Source: Hymenopellis radicata | Taxonomy: Eukaryota > Basidiomycota > Agaricomycetes > Agaricales > Physalacriaceae | Assembly: GCA_015501595.1 (NCBI GenBank) | Contig: JADNRX010000295.1 | Span: 1 to 64,000 of the forward strand | Direction: 5' to 3' | DNA: 64,000 nt | Shown: piece after piece, positions 34,187-46,518 of the stretch | Layout of the letters: every line of letters starts with the position of its first letter | Position numbering within the stretch: the first letter of the stretch is position 1 | Notes under the pieces: generated by a model | What the model was told of the DNA's origin: nothing | The model's input: only the letters and a program-made list of their open reading frames with translations | The model's database searches: none | Made by a program: the position numbers and the translations under genes

Positions 34187-34192
34187 TTTATA
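34187..34192 (-). promoter_or_regulatory. TATA box of minus-strand unit B
   Basis: TATAAAGGGG on the minus strand, with a CCAAT box at 34,235-34,239 (plus-strand reading). Position and context match units A and C. Confidence 0.6.
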
Positions 34193-35730
34193 CCACACAT
34201 CCACGCACGGACCATCCGATCCTACGCGCACATTCCAATCGCTTTCATGTCATAATTCAGCCGCCAAGGCCCCGAAATCCCCAAATACACAATCCAGAAC
34301 ATTTCCGCGCCCCAAAGAACGCACCCGAAACGCCGCGCCCAGCCGCGATTCGTAACCCTCTACATCCCTGAGGCCCTGTTCCTGAAGTTCCAGTGCGTTT
34401 GTCCATGGAAGTTTGCCCCAAGAACGCGTCGAATATGGATTTGGCGTAGATTCCAGTTAACACCCGTATTGTGAGGGGGTTCTAGCGAGGAAGAGACAGT
34501 AGAGAGTCGAGCCAGTTTGAATAAGGCACAATGAGATTGATGGGGGCGGAGCCAGGCCGCTGGACGCGTCCTGCATTGAAGAGAGCAAAACGATCATGGC
34601 AGTACGAAGACAAGCACATATGCGTCATAGGCACGTGACGACCTCGAACCGAAAATCCCAAGTCGCGAGTTCAACTTTTGACTTTTTGCTCGCAATTTTT
34701 TTGGGGTTTACACACACATTTTAAAGGTATTTTCAGTGCCTTTTATTGCGCAAACAATGCTAAAGAATTGGGGAAATATAGAGGGAGAAATGGGGAGATG
34801 AACTTGGGATGATATTCCGAATGCGGACAAGTTCAGCAGTCAGATCTCTTGGCAGGTCTAGAAATAGAATAGAAGATGATTAGAGCTGGATGGAACTTGT
34901 GGGCGTCGTCTGGAGTGCCCGGAAGATGTGGAAGGGGTCACGGAGAAACTGGTTGACATTCTGCTGCGTGCTGGTTTCGGGCGAGGGTCTACAGCTTTTA
35001 TCAGAAAATACCAGCCTCTAGAAGTGGATTTTGGCATGAAGTGAGCATTATCTAAAAAGAGATTCTGACGGGTCACGGCATATTCGAACGCACAGTTCGC
35101 GGACGCAAAAGGATAACGGTGGCACACGTAACCGCTTCACCACAAGAGCTTTAGTTGGTGTCAGCGTGGGGTCTCATCATGCATTGATCCTGCGTTTCCT
35201 GCCAGGTAGTTCGAATTTTTATTTCCTGTTCTGCCACGTACCATCAAGACCCCCGCGACAGTCGGCACTGTTGCTACACAGGATTTTTCCGCATGTTGTC
35301 CATCCGTCGGATTTAACTCTCAAGGATGACTCAACCATTTTCACCGTTTCCAGGGCTCCGCTAGCGCGCATCAACCGTACTTTCTGCCGGCATTTGATAC
35401 CAGTTCAGACTCAGATTTCCTCTTACGTTTGGTGTCCTCAGTCTACCTCAGATGTGAATTTGGCCTAAACTTAGTTTCTTACTGCTCAAGATCTTGCTCT
35501 GAAAGGAGTTTTGAAGCAATCTAATGCCGGTGGCGCCCGCTCGAATCTGTGCTGAAATAGACATTCTCTGCCATACATTCCAAACCCACGGCATCGTTGG
35601 GAATCAACGATGCCGTGAGTTTGGAATGAAATGGAATAGAACATAAATTTGGAATTACATCGAGATTGAGGCCGAGGCACTGTTTGTTTGGTGCGGCGCG
35701 GAATGGACCCTGCATGTCAGGTTTTCTTTT
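34193..35730. other. Divergent spacer of array pair B
   Basis: Equivalent of 15,175-16,690, with the same A/T-rich stretch and the 24-bp hairpin at 35,576-35,628. It carries an extra 12 nt (AAATAGACATTC) near 35,555 that is absent in A but present in C. No gene seen. Confidence 0.5.
35576..35628. other. 24-bp inverted repeat (hairpin), copy B
   Basis: Arms 35,576-35,599 and 35,605-35,628 with the same single mismatch and GGAAT loop as at 16,545. Confidence 0.7.
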
Positions 35731-35876
35731 CCTTTAACCATGACCACCGTTCAAGGATTCACCCACTTTTCTCCCTCAATTTTGCCCCACTTTCTCCTCC
35801 AATGACTGTGTCTCCTCCGTTGACCTCCTCCATCTCGTGTAACAACGCACTTCGACTGCTGCATGTTGAGCTCACT

Positions 35877-36359
35877 ATGTCCTTCCATGTAAGTCCATTG
35901 TCCGTCGTTCCTCCTGCGCTCTGCAGCTGATTATTGGCGTCCCAGGGTATCCGCGACAGAGCCCGACTAGTTGTTGTCCTTCTCGGGACCGTCTTCAATG
36001 CCCGTCGTCAAGGACGCGTATCGCCAGTGCTCCCATGTTCGACGTTGATGTCCAAAAGCGGTACTCGGCGTTTGCCGAGCACTCTCTCCTTCTTACCTCC
36101 ACGACCCGGTGAGTCGTTCCCGTTCTTTCCTCCTCTTCCAATCGCTCATTCCACTTTTTTTAGATGTATTCTGCTCTGAACGGCGTTCTGATGCTCTTGG
36201 GGACGCGTCTGTAGTGCCGATGGTATGTTCAACCTTCTTTTCGGCATCTGGCGCGTTCACTAACGAATTATTCCCCAGATTTCGATGTCGGTTACACCAA
36301 ATTCAGGCTATAGGTGCCTGAAGACGACGCCTCGCCGACGAGGCGACCTCAGCCCTTAG
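35877..36359 (+). CDS. Putative small protein at the head of plus unit B
   Basis: Exons 35877-35888, 35946-36108, 36164-36222 and 36279-36359 join in frame to 104 residues starting MSFHGIRDRARL. Exon lengths 12, 163 and 59 nt equal those of copy A. The last exon lacks the TGA of copies A and C and reads on 18 codons through the first degenerate core to TAG at 36,357. No known domain. Substitutions without indels are the only hint of coding constraint. Confidence 0.3.
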
Positions 36360-36780
36360 CTCTGTAACCTCCGGCGTGGACAGCAGCTTCAAACTGCTCT
36401 ACGTCTTGTTAGCTTCCTTCCATGGTATGTCATTTTTTCTTCTCCTTGTGCGATGTTCTGACTGTTTTGAGCTTCGTTCCTCCCTGCCGAGGCGCACTCT
36501 ACGTTGGATGAATGTCGACTCGCAATGAGCCTCATTTCGACCAGTGCTGGCGGTAAGTTTTACCTTCCCTCAGAGTTTCCACGCGTTTCTGAAGAATTTA
36601 GAGCTCCTCGACTCGGATTCACCAGCATGACGACGGCGCAGCCGTCCGCTATCCAGTGTGAATAGCCATCTTCACGATGGCTTGGGTGAATGGTACTCCC
36701 GGGTTACCTTCTGGTACGTTGATTGTGTCTCCTCCGTTCTGCGCACTTGATTCTAATCCAACTTCGATAGTCTCGAAGCC

Positions 36781-38014
36781 TGGCCGGCGAGGCCACCTCA
36801 CGCCGCCCGTCACATCAACGCTACGTTTCCCCGCTGCGTCGTCCGCTTTAGTGTCGGATTTTCTATAAGTACGTTATCGTCATTCCTCCATTTTTGACTT
36901 TGTATCTGACCAACTTTTAGTAGAATTTCCTGGAACAGGAAGCATGGCCGGCGAGGCCACCTCTAGCGACCTCAATCTCACAAAGTCGTTCTCCGCCGCT
37001 GTTCTCATGCTCGATACTCGTTCTGTCTTTCAAGGGCATGGCCGGCGGCGTTGATATGTTCGTCGATTTGCCTTTGACTCTAGACCCGGAGACCACGACA
37101 AGGGCAAGTCGTCCGTGGGCATTATCGGGAGATGATGCAACGATCTATCATGCACGTTGTAAGTCGTCTCGTTTTGGATATCCGCCTCCAGTTCTAACCC
37201 GAATTTCAGCCGATTTTCCCAGAAATTTTGCCTGGCCGGCGAGGCCACATCACGCCGCCGCAGCATCAAGTATTCGGGTGCGGCTGCACGTTTGTGACCT
37301 CGATTCGCTGAGGCTCTCTATCACTTCTTAAAGTGAGGGAGTTCTAACAAGTACGTTGTTCTCGCTTCTCGATCCTTGACTTCACCTCTAACCAATCTTT
37401 AGTGCAATTTCCTGGACCCCGAAGCCTGGCCGGCGAGGCCACGCTGGCTGCTCTTTCATTAACGCAGTGTCTGCTAAAGAGCGTTTCGCCGATAACTCAT
37501 TGTTGTCCGCGCCAAGTTGATGTGCTACCGTAAGTTGTTTCCCGTGTGGGGGCCGTTTTGACTTAAATCTGGCCTTCCTTTCAGCCGATTTTCCCGAAAA
37601 TTTTGCCTGGCCGGCGAGGCCACACGCGCTGCTCTCATCCATGCCGCGTCTGTTCGGGAAGGCTTTGCCGATGGCGCGTTGATGTCCGCGCGCTAATAGT
37701 CGGAGCCTCACATCTCGTCTTGTTCTCGTTCGCCTCTTCGTGGTAAGTTGTTCGTTCTGCTTAACTCCCTGACTTGATTTCTGACCTACATTTCAGCCAA
37801 TTTTCCCGAAAATTTTGCCTGGCCGGCGAGGCCACACTCGCTGCTTTGATTTAGGCCGCGTCTACTCAGGATTGTTTCGACGATGATGCCTTTGGTGTCC
37901 GCGCCGCATTGCATTGTCGTCGTAAGTCGTTCAGGTTGTACGCGCCCTTCTGACTTGAAATCTGACCAAACTTAAGTGTTTCTTCTGGGAAGTTTTGCCT
38001 GGCCGGCGAGGCCA
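36781..38014 (+). repeat. Exon-borne hairpin core repeats, unit B (7 exact copies)
   Basis: TGGCCGGCGAGGCCA starts at 36,781, 36,945, 37,233, 37,427, 37,608, 37,820 and 38,000. A variant near 36,310 reads TCGCC-GACGA-GGCGA, where one stem pair is swapped from G-C to C-G with both strands changed. Another relative lies near 38,420. Confidence 0.75.
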
Positions 38015-39224
38015 CGCACGCTGCTCTGCTTCACGGGTCCGAACATTATGTGCTCCGCTACGCGCGGACGCTCGTCTGCGTTGTTCGGCCGGCAATGTGT
38101 AGGGCCGCCGAATCTGCTTCGGGTACGTCTCGCGTTCTTCTCGAGCTTGGAGTGACCTACTAACTGTAACCTGCAGATTCTCACAGATCTTCGGTCGTGT
38201 TTCTTACCAATTTTGTCGTTGAACTTCTGCCAGTCAGAAGCCTTCGCATTACTTCGATCCGGCTATCACCTGTCACTTATCTTCGCCACGCGTTTTCCTC
38301 GGTATCTAGAAGCGACAAATCAACAGCCGTCAAATGATTAGTGGGTTTCACGTATTCTTCGAGATCATCCCATTCACATTTTGACCGTACTTTTCAGCTT
38401 ACCATTCTGGAATCGACGCCTGACCGGCGAGGCTGTCACACGATGCGAGGTTCATCAAACCGTCTACTTGTGGTAATCACCGTAGATGACCGTCATTGGT
38501 ACAAGGCTGGAATGCTCGGAAAGCCTCCTCTCACGAACAAGGTGATTTCCTTTCTGTTGGGATCTGATTCTCGCTCCAGTCGCTCCAGATCCGAAGAGTC
38601 GTGAGTTCAACTCCGGCGGAGGACAAGAATCTTGCTATACTGTAAGTCTTCAGAATACTTACCTTTCTAGCAATGCTATACTTCGTCTCACTCCCCCGAG
38701 GGTGGGACTTTGTATTTTTTTTTAAAACCAAGTACGTGCCGGGTTGGCAGGGGAAACTATTGACAATTTTGGTCGCGTTTTTCTCAGTCGACAAGGGGAG
38801 GGTCTAGCAGCACACAGGGGCTTACTAAGCTAGGTTAGAGTGTGTAGAAACAAGTAGAACACGAAATAGAGTCGATTTGAAGAAACCGCGACTTGATCGA
38901 AGAGGACCTGCCTAATGGGGGGAAGGGCTACTCGAGTCCACTCCCACGAACCCTGCATCAACGCGCTCTCAACAGAACAGTCTCCCAAGAGGACGCCGTC
39001 TCCACCCCAGAACGCCCGAAGGCCAGGAAGAGGCGAAGGAAGAGGACACGACCGCCCTCCACGCCCTCCACGACGGACACACCACCATCGCACCCCAAGA
39101 GACACTCCCAGCACACCCGACCCCACCCAGAGACAGACGATGGACACGACCACCCGTGTAGCCATATCCTCCTACTCGCAGAAATGGACACCAGCACAGG
39201 AGGTCGTCGTTCAACCCGCCGTCG

Positions 39225-42200
39225 ATGGCTGGTCTAAAGGAGAAGAAGCGTGCGATAGAGGTGCGAGAGATGGAGAGGAGAGCGCGGGTTGTACGGGGCG
39301 ATTCCGTGTCGTCGTCAAGCGTTAGTATTGACGGTGAGCTACCCGGTGACGAATGGTGGAGCATGGACAAGGTGGATAGTTTCTACAAGGAATGTTGTGC
39401 TGGATGCGACGAGCAGCCGGATCCCAGTGTAAGCGCTGCGTTCAAGGTGCGTCTTCTCGCCGTTGTCGGTGCTGTCGACGCTGAGCATCTCTTAGCATGC
39501 AGCCACTACGAATCCGCGGAAAGTAGACTTGTCGGGTGTACAATTGACGCTTACATCTGCCTCCATTCTATCCGATGTATTCACCATCGAGTGGGGACTT
39601 CATATTCAAAGAGTACGACCTCGACGAGCAGGTACGTGCCATTCTGTTATTTGTCGACGAGATTGACCGTATGACAGATCCTGAAACCCATGCTGCGTTC
39701 GCTGCTAATACCAAGCTCCCTCACTTTCCTCTCCGTGGCCTCCAATCGCTCTACCGCATTTAGACTACATACCTCGAAAATGTATACCATTTACTACAAT
39801 ATTCACTCTCTTTCCACCCTCCAATTCCTTGACCTCTCGCAAAATCCTCTCAACATAGAGTACATCGCGACGCACTCAAATCTCCACCGCAAGCGGGGCT
39901 GGCATCTCTGAGGCTGGACGACTGTTCATTAAGACCAGGAGCCCTAGAAGCCCTCTGTACGTGCAAGCTTAAACCTACTTGTTGAATCTTACCCATCTCC
40001 AGCACGCGCTGTCCGGACCTCTTCGCTACGAAATATCTCTCTACGATATAATCGTATAAACGCGACAGGCGCAGTCGCCCTTGCACTAATGATCAGGGAT
40101 TATCCCGACGTTGTCCCCGCGTCTCCCTCATCCACCAACTCCGTCTACCTCAACTCTACGGCGTCCTCCCAAGCGTCATCTCCGGCGTCCTCGGTGACCT
40201 CCCTCCCTCTTTCTCCGCCTGCTACACCATTACCCCATGTCGGTCCAGTATTACCCCCTCCGCGACATCCACACACTGGTTTACAGACCACCTATACACC
40301 GTATGTCCCTCGGTCCAAGCGAGGTACAGCTCCAGCCCCACAAATCAACCCACTCAGCGCGTCCGGTCACCCTGTGCCGATTCTTACTTCGTCCAGTCAA
40401 GGCGGAATAACGGCACGTCAGAGCCCCTTGCCCTCGTCACATCCACATTCCGGACCCAGTGCTGCTCTGCTCGACAAAGTACGGGCGCTGGATGCACTCC
40501 CTCGCGTCGGCGCGCTCAGAACCCTCGATCTGAAGGGTAATGATCTTAAGCAGGGTATCACATTCCTGGCTCAGGTGCTCAAGCGCAATCGGACACTCAA
40601 GGTACTCAATCTGAGCGAGAACAAGTTGGACTCGGCCGGACTGGTTGCTATTGCCGAAGCACTCAAGTATAATTCAAGCTTGGAGACTTTGGACTTGAGC
40701 CGAAACCCATGTGCGTCGGGTTTGGAGGGGGTGAGTGCAACTCTTTTCATGTGATCGCTTCTCACATCTCATAGATACAATCTTTACGAACCGCATTTAC
40801 ACTCAACACGGCGCTCAAGCGATTATTCCTGTCATCAACTCTCCTTAGCTCCGTAGGCGCTATCGCTCTTGCCGAATTCCTCCCCGAATCAACGTCTCTT
40901 CTACACCTTGACCTGACGCAAAATCAATTAGATTTAGCATCTGTTATCGCGCTGGAGTCGGGAATGAAAGCGAACAGAGTGTTACGATGCCTGGATCTCG
41001 ATGTCCCACCGGGCGACGAGGAGTTTGCTCGCTGCTGTCGGGGTATCCTCGGTTCGTGTGTTCGCAACACGGAAGAGGCGCAAAAGCGGGCCGAGGAAGC
41101 TGATGGTGTCGATGGTGGCGATAGCGCAGGGAAGAAGGTGTGGGGCATCCTCGACGACAGCGAGCTTGCGAAACGGATACGGATGGAGGAGACGGTCGGA
41201 GGCGATATCGTTGTGCGTGCACGTGCGAGTATCACTCAGATGCACAACATCCTGCATCCACCGGCGTATCCCCAGGAAATATCCGTCATTCCTGTGCCGC
41301 AGGAAGTGGCCAAGCGTGTCCGGGCAATTATCGAGGAGCTGGGCGTGGTGATACAGGCGACGGAGGATCCGGAGCGGATGGAGGAGCTCTTTGCGATGCA
41401 TGATGAGCTCACGGAGTTGGTTGGGAAGGTCGAGAATTTGAAGCAGCGCCCGATATTGAGCTTGCAGGGGCTTGGGGTGCGCTTGAATGGCCTGCCATCG
41501 CCGAGGGTGTCGCCTCGTCCGTCGCCTTTGTTGATGGGCTCGACTATAGAAGAGGAGGACCCGTCGACGCCGCGTATTGACAAGGGCAAGGCCAAGGCGG
41601 AACCGGAGTTTGAGAAGGTGTTGAGTCCGACGAGTGCGTTGATGAACACCAACGACAAGGAGGAGGATGAAGACTCGGAGGGCAAGAAGTTTCCCAGTGT
41701 CATTCCGGATGAGGGTGAAGAGGGGGATGACGAGGAAGATGAGAATATTGTTGAGCATCGGTGAGTGCTCTCTAAGACATGCAGGCAGGCTTTTACTGAA
41801 TTATTTTTTAGGTCCCGGAGCTGGGTTGCAGAGGAGGGAGAAGTGTTCAGGAAGGGTGCTGTCCTGCTTGGTCCTGAGGAGATGGAAGGAGAATATGCTG
41901 GAGAGGAGCTCCGGAAAGAGGTGCGGTTCCACCATGAAAGTTGACGTCGTACTAACTAGTTGTACACAGCTCCTTGAAGCGATGGTCGAGCGACCCCCAC
42001 CACGGCCTATACTTACGGACGACGAGGACTTGCAACCTGCAAGTCCACTCAGCGGAAGTCCACTCAGCGGAAGCCCGCACCCGGAGAAGGAGGAGGAGCC
42101 TCAGCCGCCGCCACCGCGGCCGTATATTGCGCGCACGCGGAGCTCGAGCTCGTCGATTATGAGCCTGGTCGCGACGACGACGACAACGCCGGTAGGGAGC

Positions 42201-42296
42201 CCGCCACCGGGAAGTCCGACACCCACGGTTGTGTCGAGCCCGAGTCCCAAGGTCAGTTTGGGCCCGTCGCTGTCGAGGATTCAGCAGGAGCCGTAG
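39225..42296 (+). pseudogene. LRR copy 3, frameshifted
   Basis: Starts at the MAGLKEKKRA codon after the foreign leader. Exon 1 (39225-39446) is intact. Exon 2 has an extra T near 39,600 that shifts the frame before FKE. The intron between exons 3 and 4 has lost its usual donor and acceptor, and a base is missing near 39,870, giving a second shift. From 40,089 on, the frames of exons 5-8 are open and very close to copy 1. The intron after exon 5 (40,731-40,774) differs strongly from those of the other copies and holds an in-frame stop, proving it must be spliced. Confidence 0.75.
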
Positions 42297-43116
42297 CCTT
42301 GATGGCCAGCAAGTATATTATACGGATACACATACACACTTACTTACATCGTTCTAACTTTTATAAATTATGCGGAGGACGCTTCTGATACCTTTTGACT
42401 GTTGCTTGTGAGTTTTCGTGGGGTGCGTGCGTTACTCACTCTGACTTCCTTGCGCTGAACGCGGGACATCCGCCCTTCTTCGACATCCTCTCACCCCGTG
42501 TACGCCAATTCAACTGGGCGTATTCGATGGGAGGTGCGGGACACATCCGCCTCAACTCTAAGTCACACCGCGGTTAGAAGTTGATCTACAAGTTCACTAA
42601 ACTCTACAAGTGCAGTAGCTACGATACGATGAAAGACACTAAACACAACGAGTGAGTCAGACCAGAATTTGAACATGATGTTTGAAGCTTACCTCTTCAG
42701 AATCTGCAAAACAACCTATCAATACTCGCGAGAAGAAGACACACAAGTGAAATCCCAAGTCGGCCTCGTAGCTCCCCGTCTTGATGCAGACTCTGAGAAG
42801 CGGTGAATAAGTAAAACCCTAACAGAGAAACGTACAGGGCGCATTTGAACGAGTTTATCGCCGCGACTCGAAATGAAAAGGTGGTCAACTCTAGCATGAA
42901 TGTGTTAAAGTGTTAGTCGACGAACTAGAAACAATTGATTGACACCCACCTACTGAATGGAAGCAGAGCGTGTAGTGAAGATCAAACAGTACTCCGTTCA
43001 GAATCCTGAGCAGCTCGGTTTCAGCAGACACTAGGACATAACGTAGTCAAGTCACATTGAACGACGGTTGAAACATACCTTTCGAGCTTATCCGATTCGC
43101 GTGTGAGTACTCCACA

Positions 43117-43173
43117 CCAGAAGGGAGTCGCGAGCAACGCGAGCCAGCGGCGCAGGCCGCTGCTCCCTTCTGG
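43117..43173. repeat. 57-nt three-way-junction element, copy C
   Basis: Same structure as at 11,660; all three stems are perfectly paired. One loop base differs from copy A. Confidence 0.7.
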
Positions 43174-46100
43174 TAGCCTCGCGAGACGAGAAGATGACAC
43201 CAAATCATCATCGTAGCCCGTCATGACTGCCGCGGTTCTACGAAGCGGTAAATGATTAACAGTATCCAGCGAACGTACCAGTTGGTTAAAGGCGTCGAAG
43301 AGTAAGTCTATTGAAGTGTTAGTCTACGGGGCAAAGGTAAACTTAACATACCGAAAGTACGCAAGGCGACTCGCGACGAGTGCTCTGAAGGATGCGATGT
43401 TCACCTTGCTCATCGGAAGAACTGGTGCTCAAGTCAGGACGGGAACAGGATCAACAACTTGTAGATACTTACCGTGAACATTCAAGGCACGAGACGTCGA
43501 TGAAGAAGAGGCGCAAGTCGTGTTGAAGGGTGTGGTAGTGTCGAGTCTTCAGCCATCTTGTCAGTAATATGAATGGTTGAAGACAAACACAAGCACATAC
43601 CTAAGTAGTCAGTCCATTCAAGTCGGCCCTCGAGATGGTTGTTGAAACCATTGTCGGAGTCTTCGTTGATTTCCACAGGGCATACGAGTCCGGCGTCGAC
43701 TTGAGCGAGTTGTGGGACAGAGTCAAGTCGTAGACCCAAGGTACCATCGCATCTATACTTGTAGCATTAGTACTCCGAGTCTGTGAAGGCGATGAACCGA
43801 AACGTACCGAAAGCAAATCCTACGCGTAACGCAATCCTTGAGATAGTTGACGGAATCTTGACAGAGTTCGAACATTCTGAAGAAACGGGTCTTGTCGGAG
43901 TAGATCTAAGCCAGACTTGTCAGTCTGTCTCCAAGACTCCGATTAACGAGTGACTCACCAAATAGTTTAATTGACTGAATGAAAAGAAGACATACAAGTA
44001 CGATAGATAACTACACTACAACCGATAACAACATCCCAGAGGCCAACGAACATATCTTCATGCTGGAACGAGGTCCTGTCATATCCGGTCAGTTATACTC
44101 GGTTTGGAAGAGAACACGGCTCACTTACCCATCCACAGCAATAACGTCAACACGCCTCTACGATTAGGTCGACGAATCATGATCCCCTTCACAGTCATAA
44201 TTCCGGCACATCACCAACTGTTACTCCGAGAGCCAGACGACGTCGAGCGAGCCCGCCGTTACTCCAAGAACCATTACGACGGCATACTAACAGTCATGTC
44301 ATTCGCAAATGTCTCGTCGACTGTTGTGCCAGTACGCTAAAGGTCGAGGTAAGTTCGTGAGGAAACCATCAAAATTGGAAACCTCACCAAGTGACAAGGA
44401 GCGATCCGACATGGCCTACGGCCTCTCCAGGATAATGCCCTTTGATACATCGAAGGGTCGAAGTAGTCGGCGTCATGTTCATCGTCCCGAACATACCACC
44501 AGTCACGACTCCGAAATTCAGACAACGTACAATGGGCCCGCCGTTACCCCTAGGAGTATGACGAAAGCATAAGGGTTATTCTCGCGCATCACCTGAACTC
44601 CTCGTACGTTGCAGTGGGACCCGAGCATGATCTAACAGAAATATTTTAGTTCAAGCAGAAATGGACCAATTTGTTAAACCTCACCAGACAAGAAATAGAG
44701 CGACAGCCAGACGAGCTTCAGCCCATAGACGACACCACTAGGGTGATATCCTGCGAGACATCGGGGAGCCTTCGAAGTCGCAGTCGAACTTGACATCACG
44801 ACACGTTTCGCGCCGGAGTGGCGTTGGGCGAAGCGGGTGAGCGTATGTAGCGATGGAGTCCACGGAGGAAAGCAGTAGGCCTTTGATCTTGATGCCCGCC
44901 AAAGCTTGAGATTGTCGAGTCTAGTCAGGAATTTGTTAGTGTTGAGAAGTGTTGATAAATCTGGACATACATACCGTGGACGAAGGAGGGCGCGTAGGCG
45001 GCCCATACTTTGTAGGAAACATGTGTGCCATATAGACCCTCGAATAACAAAGTCAGTCGAGACCCCGCACGTTGTCTTCCCGCCGCGCCGACGCTCATCG
45101 CGCCAAACCCAATGAGGACATGATAGGCCCCGCGGCCGGCGGCGGGAAAGGCAGAGTAGGACCGTAGTCAGTAGATAACGAGGTCTGTGTAGACCATGCT
45201 GGCACAAGCAAAGCCTAGAGGTTGTCTTTAAAACGAAAGTCAACATATTGCAAAATCGGTCAGACAACAGAACTCACCGAATGAGAATGGGAGCAGCCGT
45301 AGCTCCAGGGGCTTGTAGACGCACTCTCATGCATACCGACTCATGAGCCGTCAAACTATTATAGCACGAAACTATGCTGACGGCGCCCCACCGAGTCCCG
45401 TACTCCCGAGGGCGGAATCGCGTCCAGTCGTCGCGTCCACGATGTCAGTGCTGTATTGACAGCACAATACGTATCTATAGCTGACTGTGCATCGACACAG
45501 TGGGTGCATTGAGGTAGGAAGGCATATCTGAAATGAAAATTTAACACCTGGTGATTTGAGTATCAAAATGAAAGCAATACTTACCCCCATTCAAGAAGAC
45601 GTCTGTGATGCTCTGGGTCGCTGCGAACATTCTCCAGCATTGCCGATGTCCATGAGAGGAGTCCACTTTGGCCAAATAGCGCGAGACCGAAGGCATGTCT
45701 AGCAGACGCCATTGGGTATTTGTCGGAAGCATCGCGTCCATAACGGGAGGAGACCGTCTTCATTTCAGTGCCCGTATATCTATTGAGTGAACGAGATGTT
45801 GTCCCCAGAACGGTCCGCATTGTGGTCGCCAGGTTTGAAAGTTGGACATGTTCTCTGCAGCGACGATAACGACGACGGCGGCGGCGAACGACGAGCCGCC
45901 AAAAGAAAGGCAAGAGACGTTGAAGAGGGTGACGGAGATGCTATCCACACGTCCGGGAAGTCGCCGCGGGTCGGTTCAAGACGTGTCAAAATCTGATCAT
46001 GGTGGTAAGAGGAGAGATCGGAAGCAGGCAGAACCGATCAAACATACCGTTCGCTGTCCGGAAACATTCTGGTTTGAGGATGCCCTATAAGAGGGTTAGA

Positions 46101-46512
46101 CTGGTGCTGAAATGAGTTAAATGAGTCGTACCTCTATGTACGACTGAGTTCAAGCAATCGCGGAGCAAAATACTATGCTTCAAAATGAGGTTAGTATAGG
46201 GAACCGACGAGACTCGCAAGACTAACCTATAAAATTCGAAACGAGGACTAGATGGACTGTAGTAGTAGCCTAAAGAGAGTGTTAATATTGTGAGGATAGC
46301 ATGAAAAGCAAAGACTTGCCTCGAATGGTGAAATGATACTATAAAAATGGTCAGTCGACCTCAAGGAAACGAAGCGAGAAGCTTACCTTGCATAGGCAGA
46401 GGTCAAGTAGTATCAATAAGTGCAAGAGTATAGTGTAGAAAGCCTAAGAAGAGCGAATGAGAGGAAATGTGGCGGATGGAGGAATGATAACAACTCACCG
46501 AACGTCCGCCCC

Positions 46513-46518
46513 TTTATA
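46513..46518 (-). promoter_or_regulatory. TATA box of minus-strand unit C
   Basis: TATAAAGGGG on the minus strand with CCAAT at 46,561-46,565 (plus-strand reading), as in units A and B. Confidence 0.6.

Larger units (their letters stand above)
30070..34192 (-). other. Minus-strand spliced-looking unit, array pair B
   Basis: Homologue of the unit at 10,966-15,174, with TATA and CCAAT boxes at its right end and the same series of donor and acceptor signals. From about 31,650 to the right end it is almost identical to unit C (43,975 onward). A 197-codon open frame (complement of 32,349-32,942) crosses a candidate GTATGT donor and is broken in unit A, so I do not call it a gene. The donor near 33,255 is GT here but GC in unit A. 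Confidence 0.5.
35730..38880 (+). other. Plus-strand spliced-looking unit, array pair B
   Basis: Homologue of 16,690-19,735 with more core-bearing exons (seven exact cores against four). Exons and short introns alternate as in unit A, but number and order of the core exons differ, pointing to exon gain and loss within the unit. The final part (38,570-38,880) is shared with all units and runs into the leader of LRR copy 3. Confidence 0.5.
42420..46518 (-). other. Minus-strand spliced-looking unit, array pair C
   Basis: Third homologue. Left of about 43,970 it differs from B by scattered changes; right of that point it is nearly identical to B, with an offset of 12,325-12,326. The only strong exception lies in the spacer (46,781-46,921). 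The same donors, TATA and CCAAT boxes are present. Confidence 0.5.

Noticed and set aside
37427..38014. Core exons as a repeated protein module (LAGEAT or FAWPARP frames)
   Set aside because: One exon type stays open in all three copies, but in the others indels before the core change the frame and several have stops in each frame, so no continuous protein can be built.
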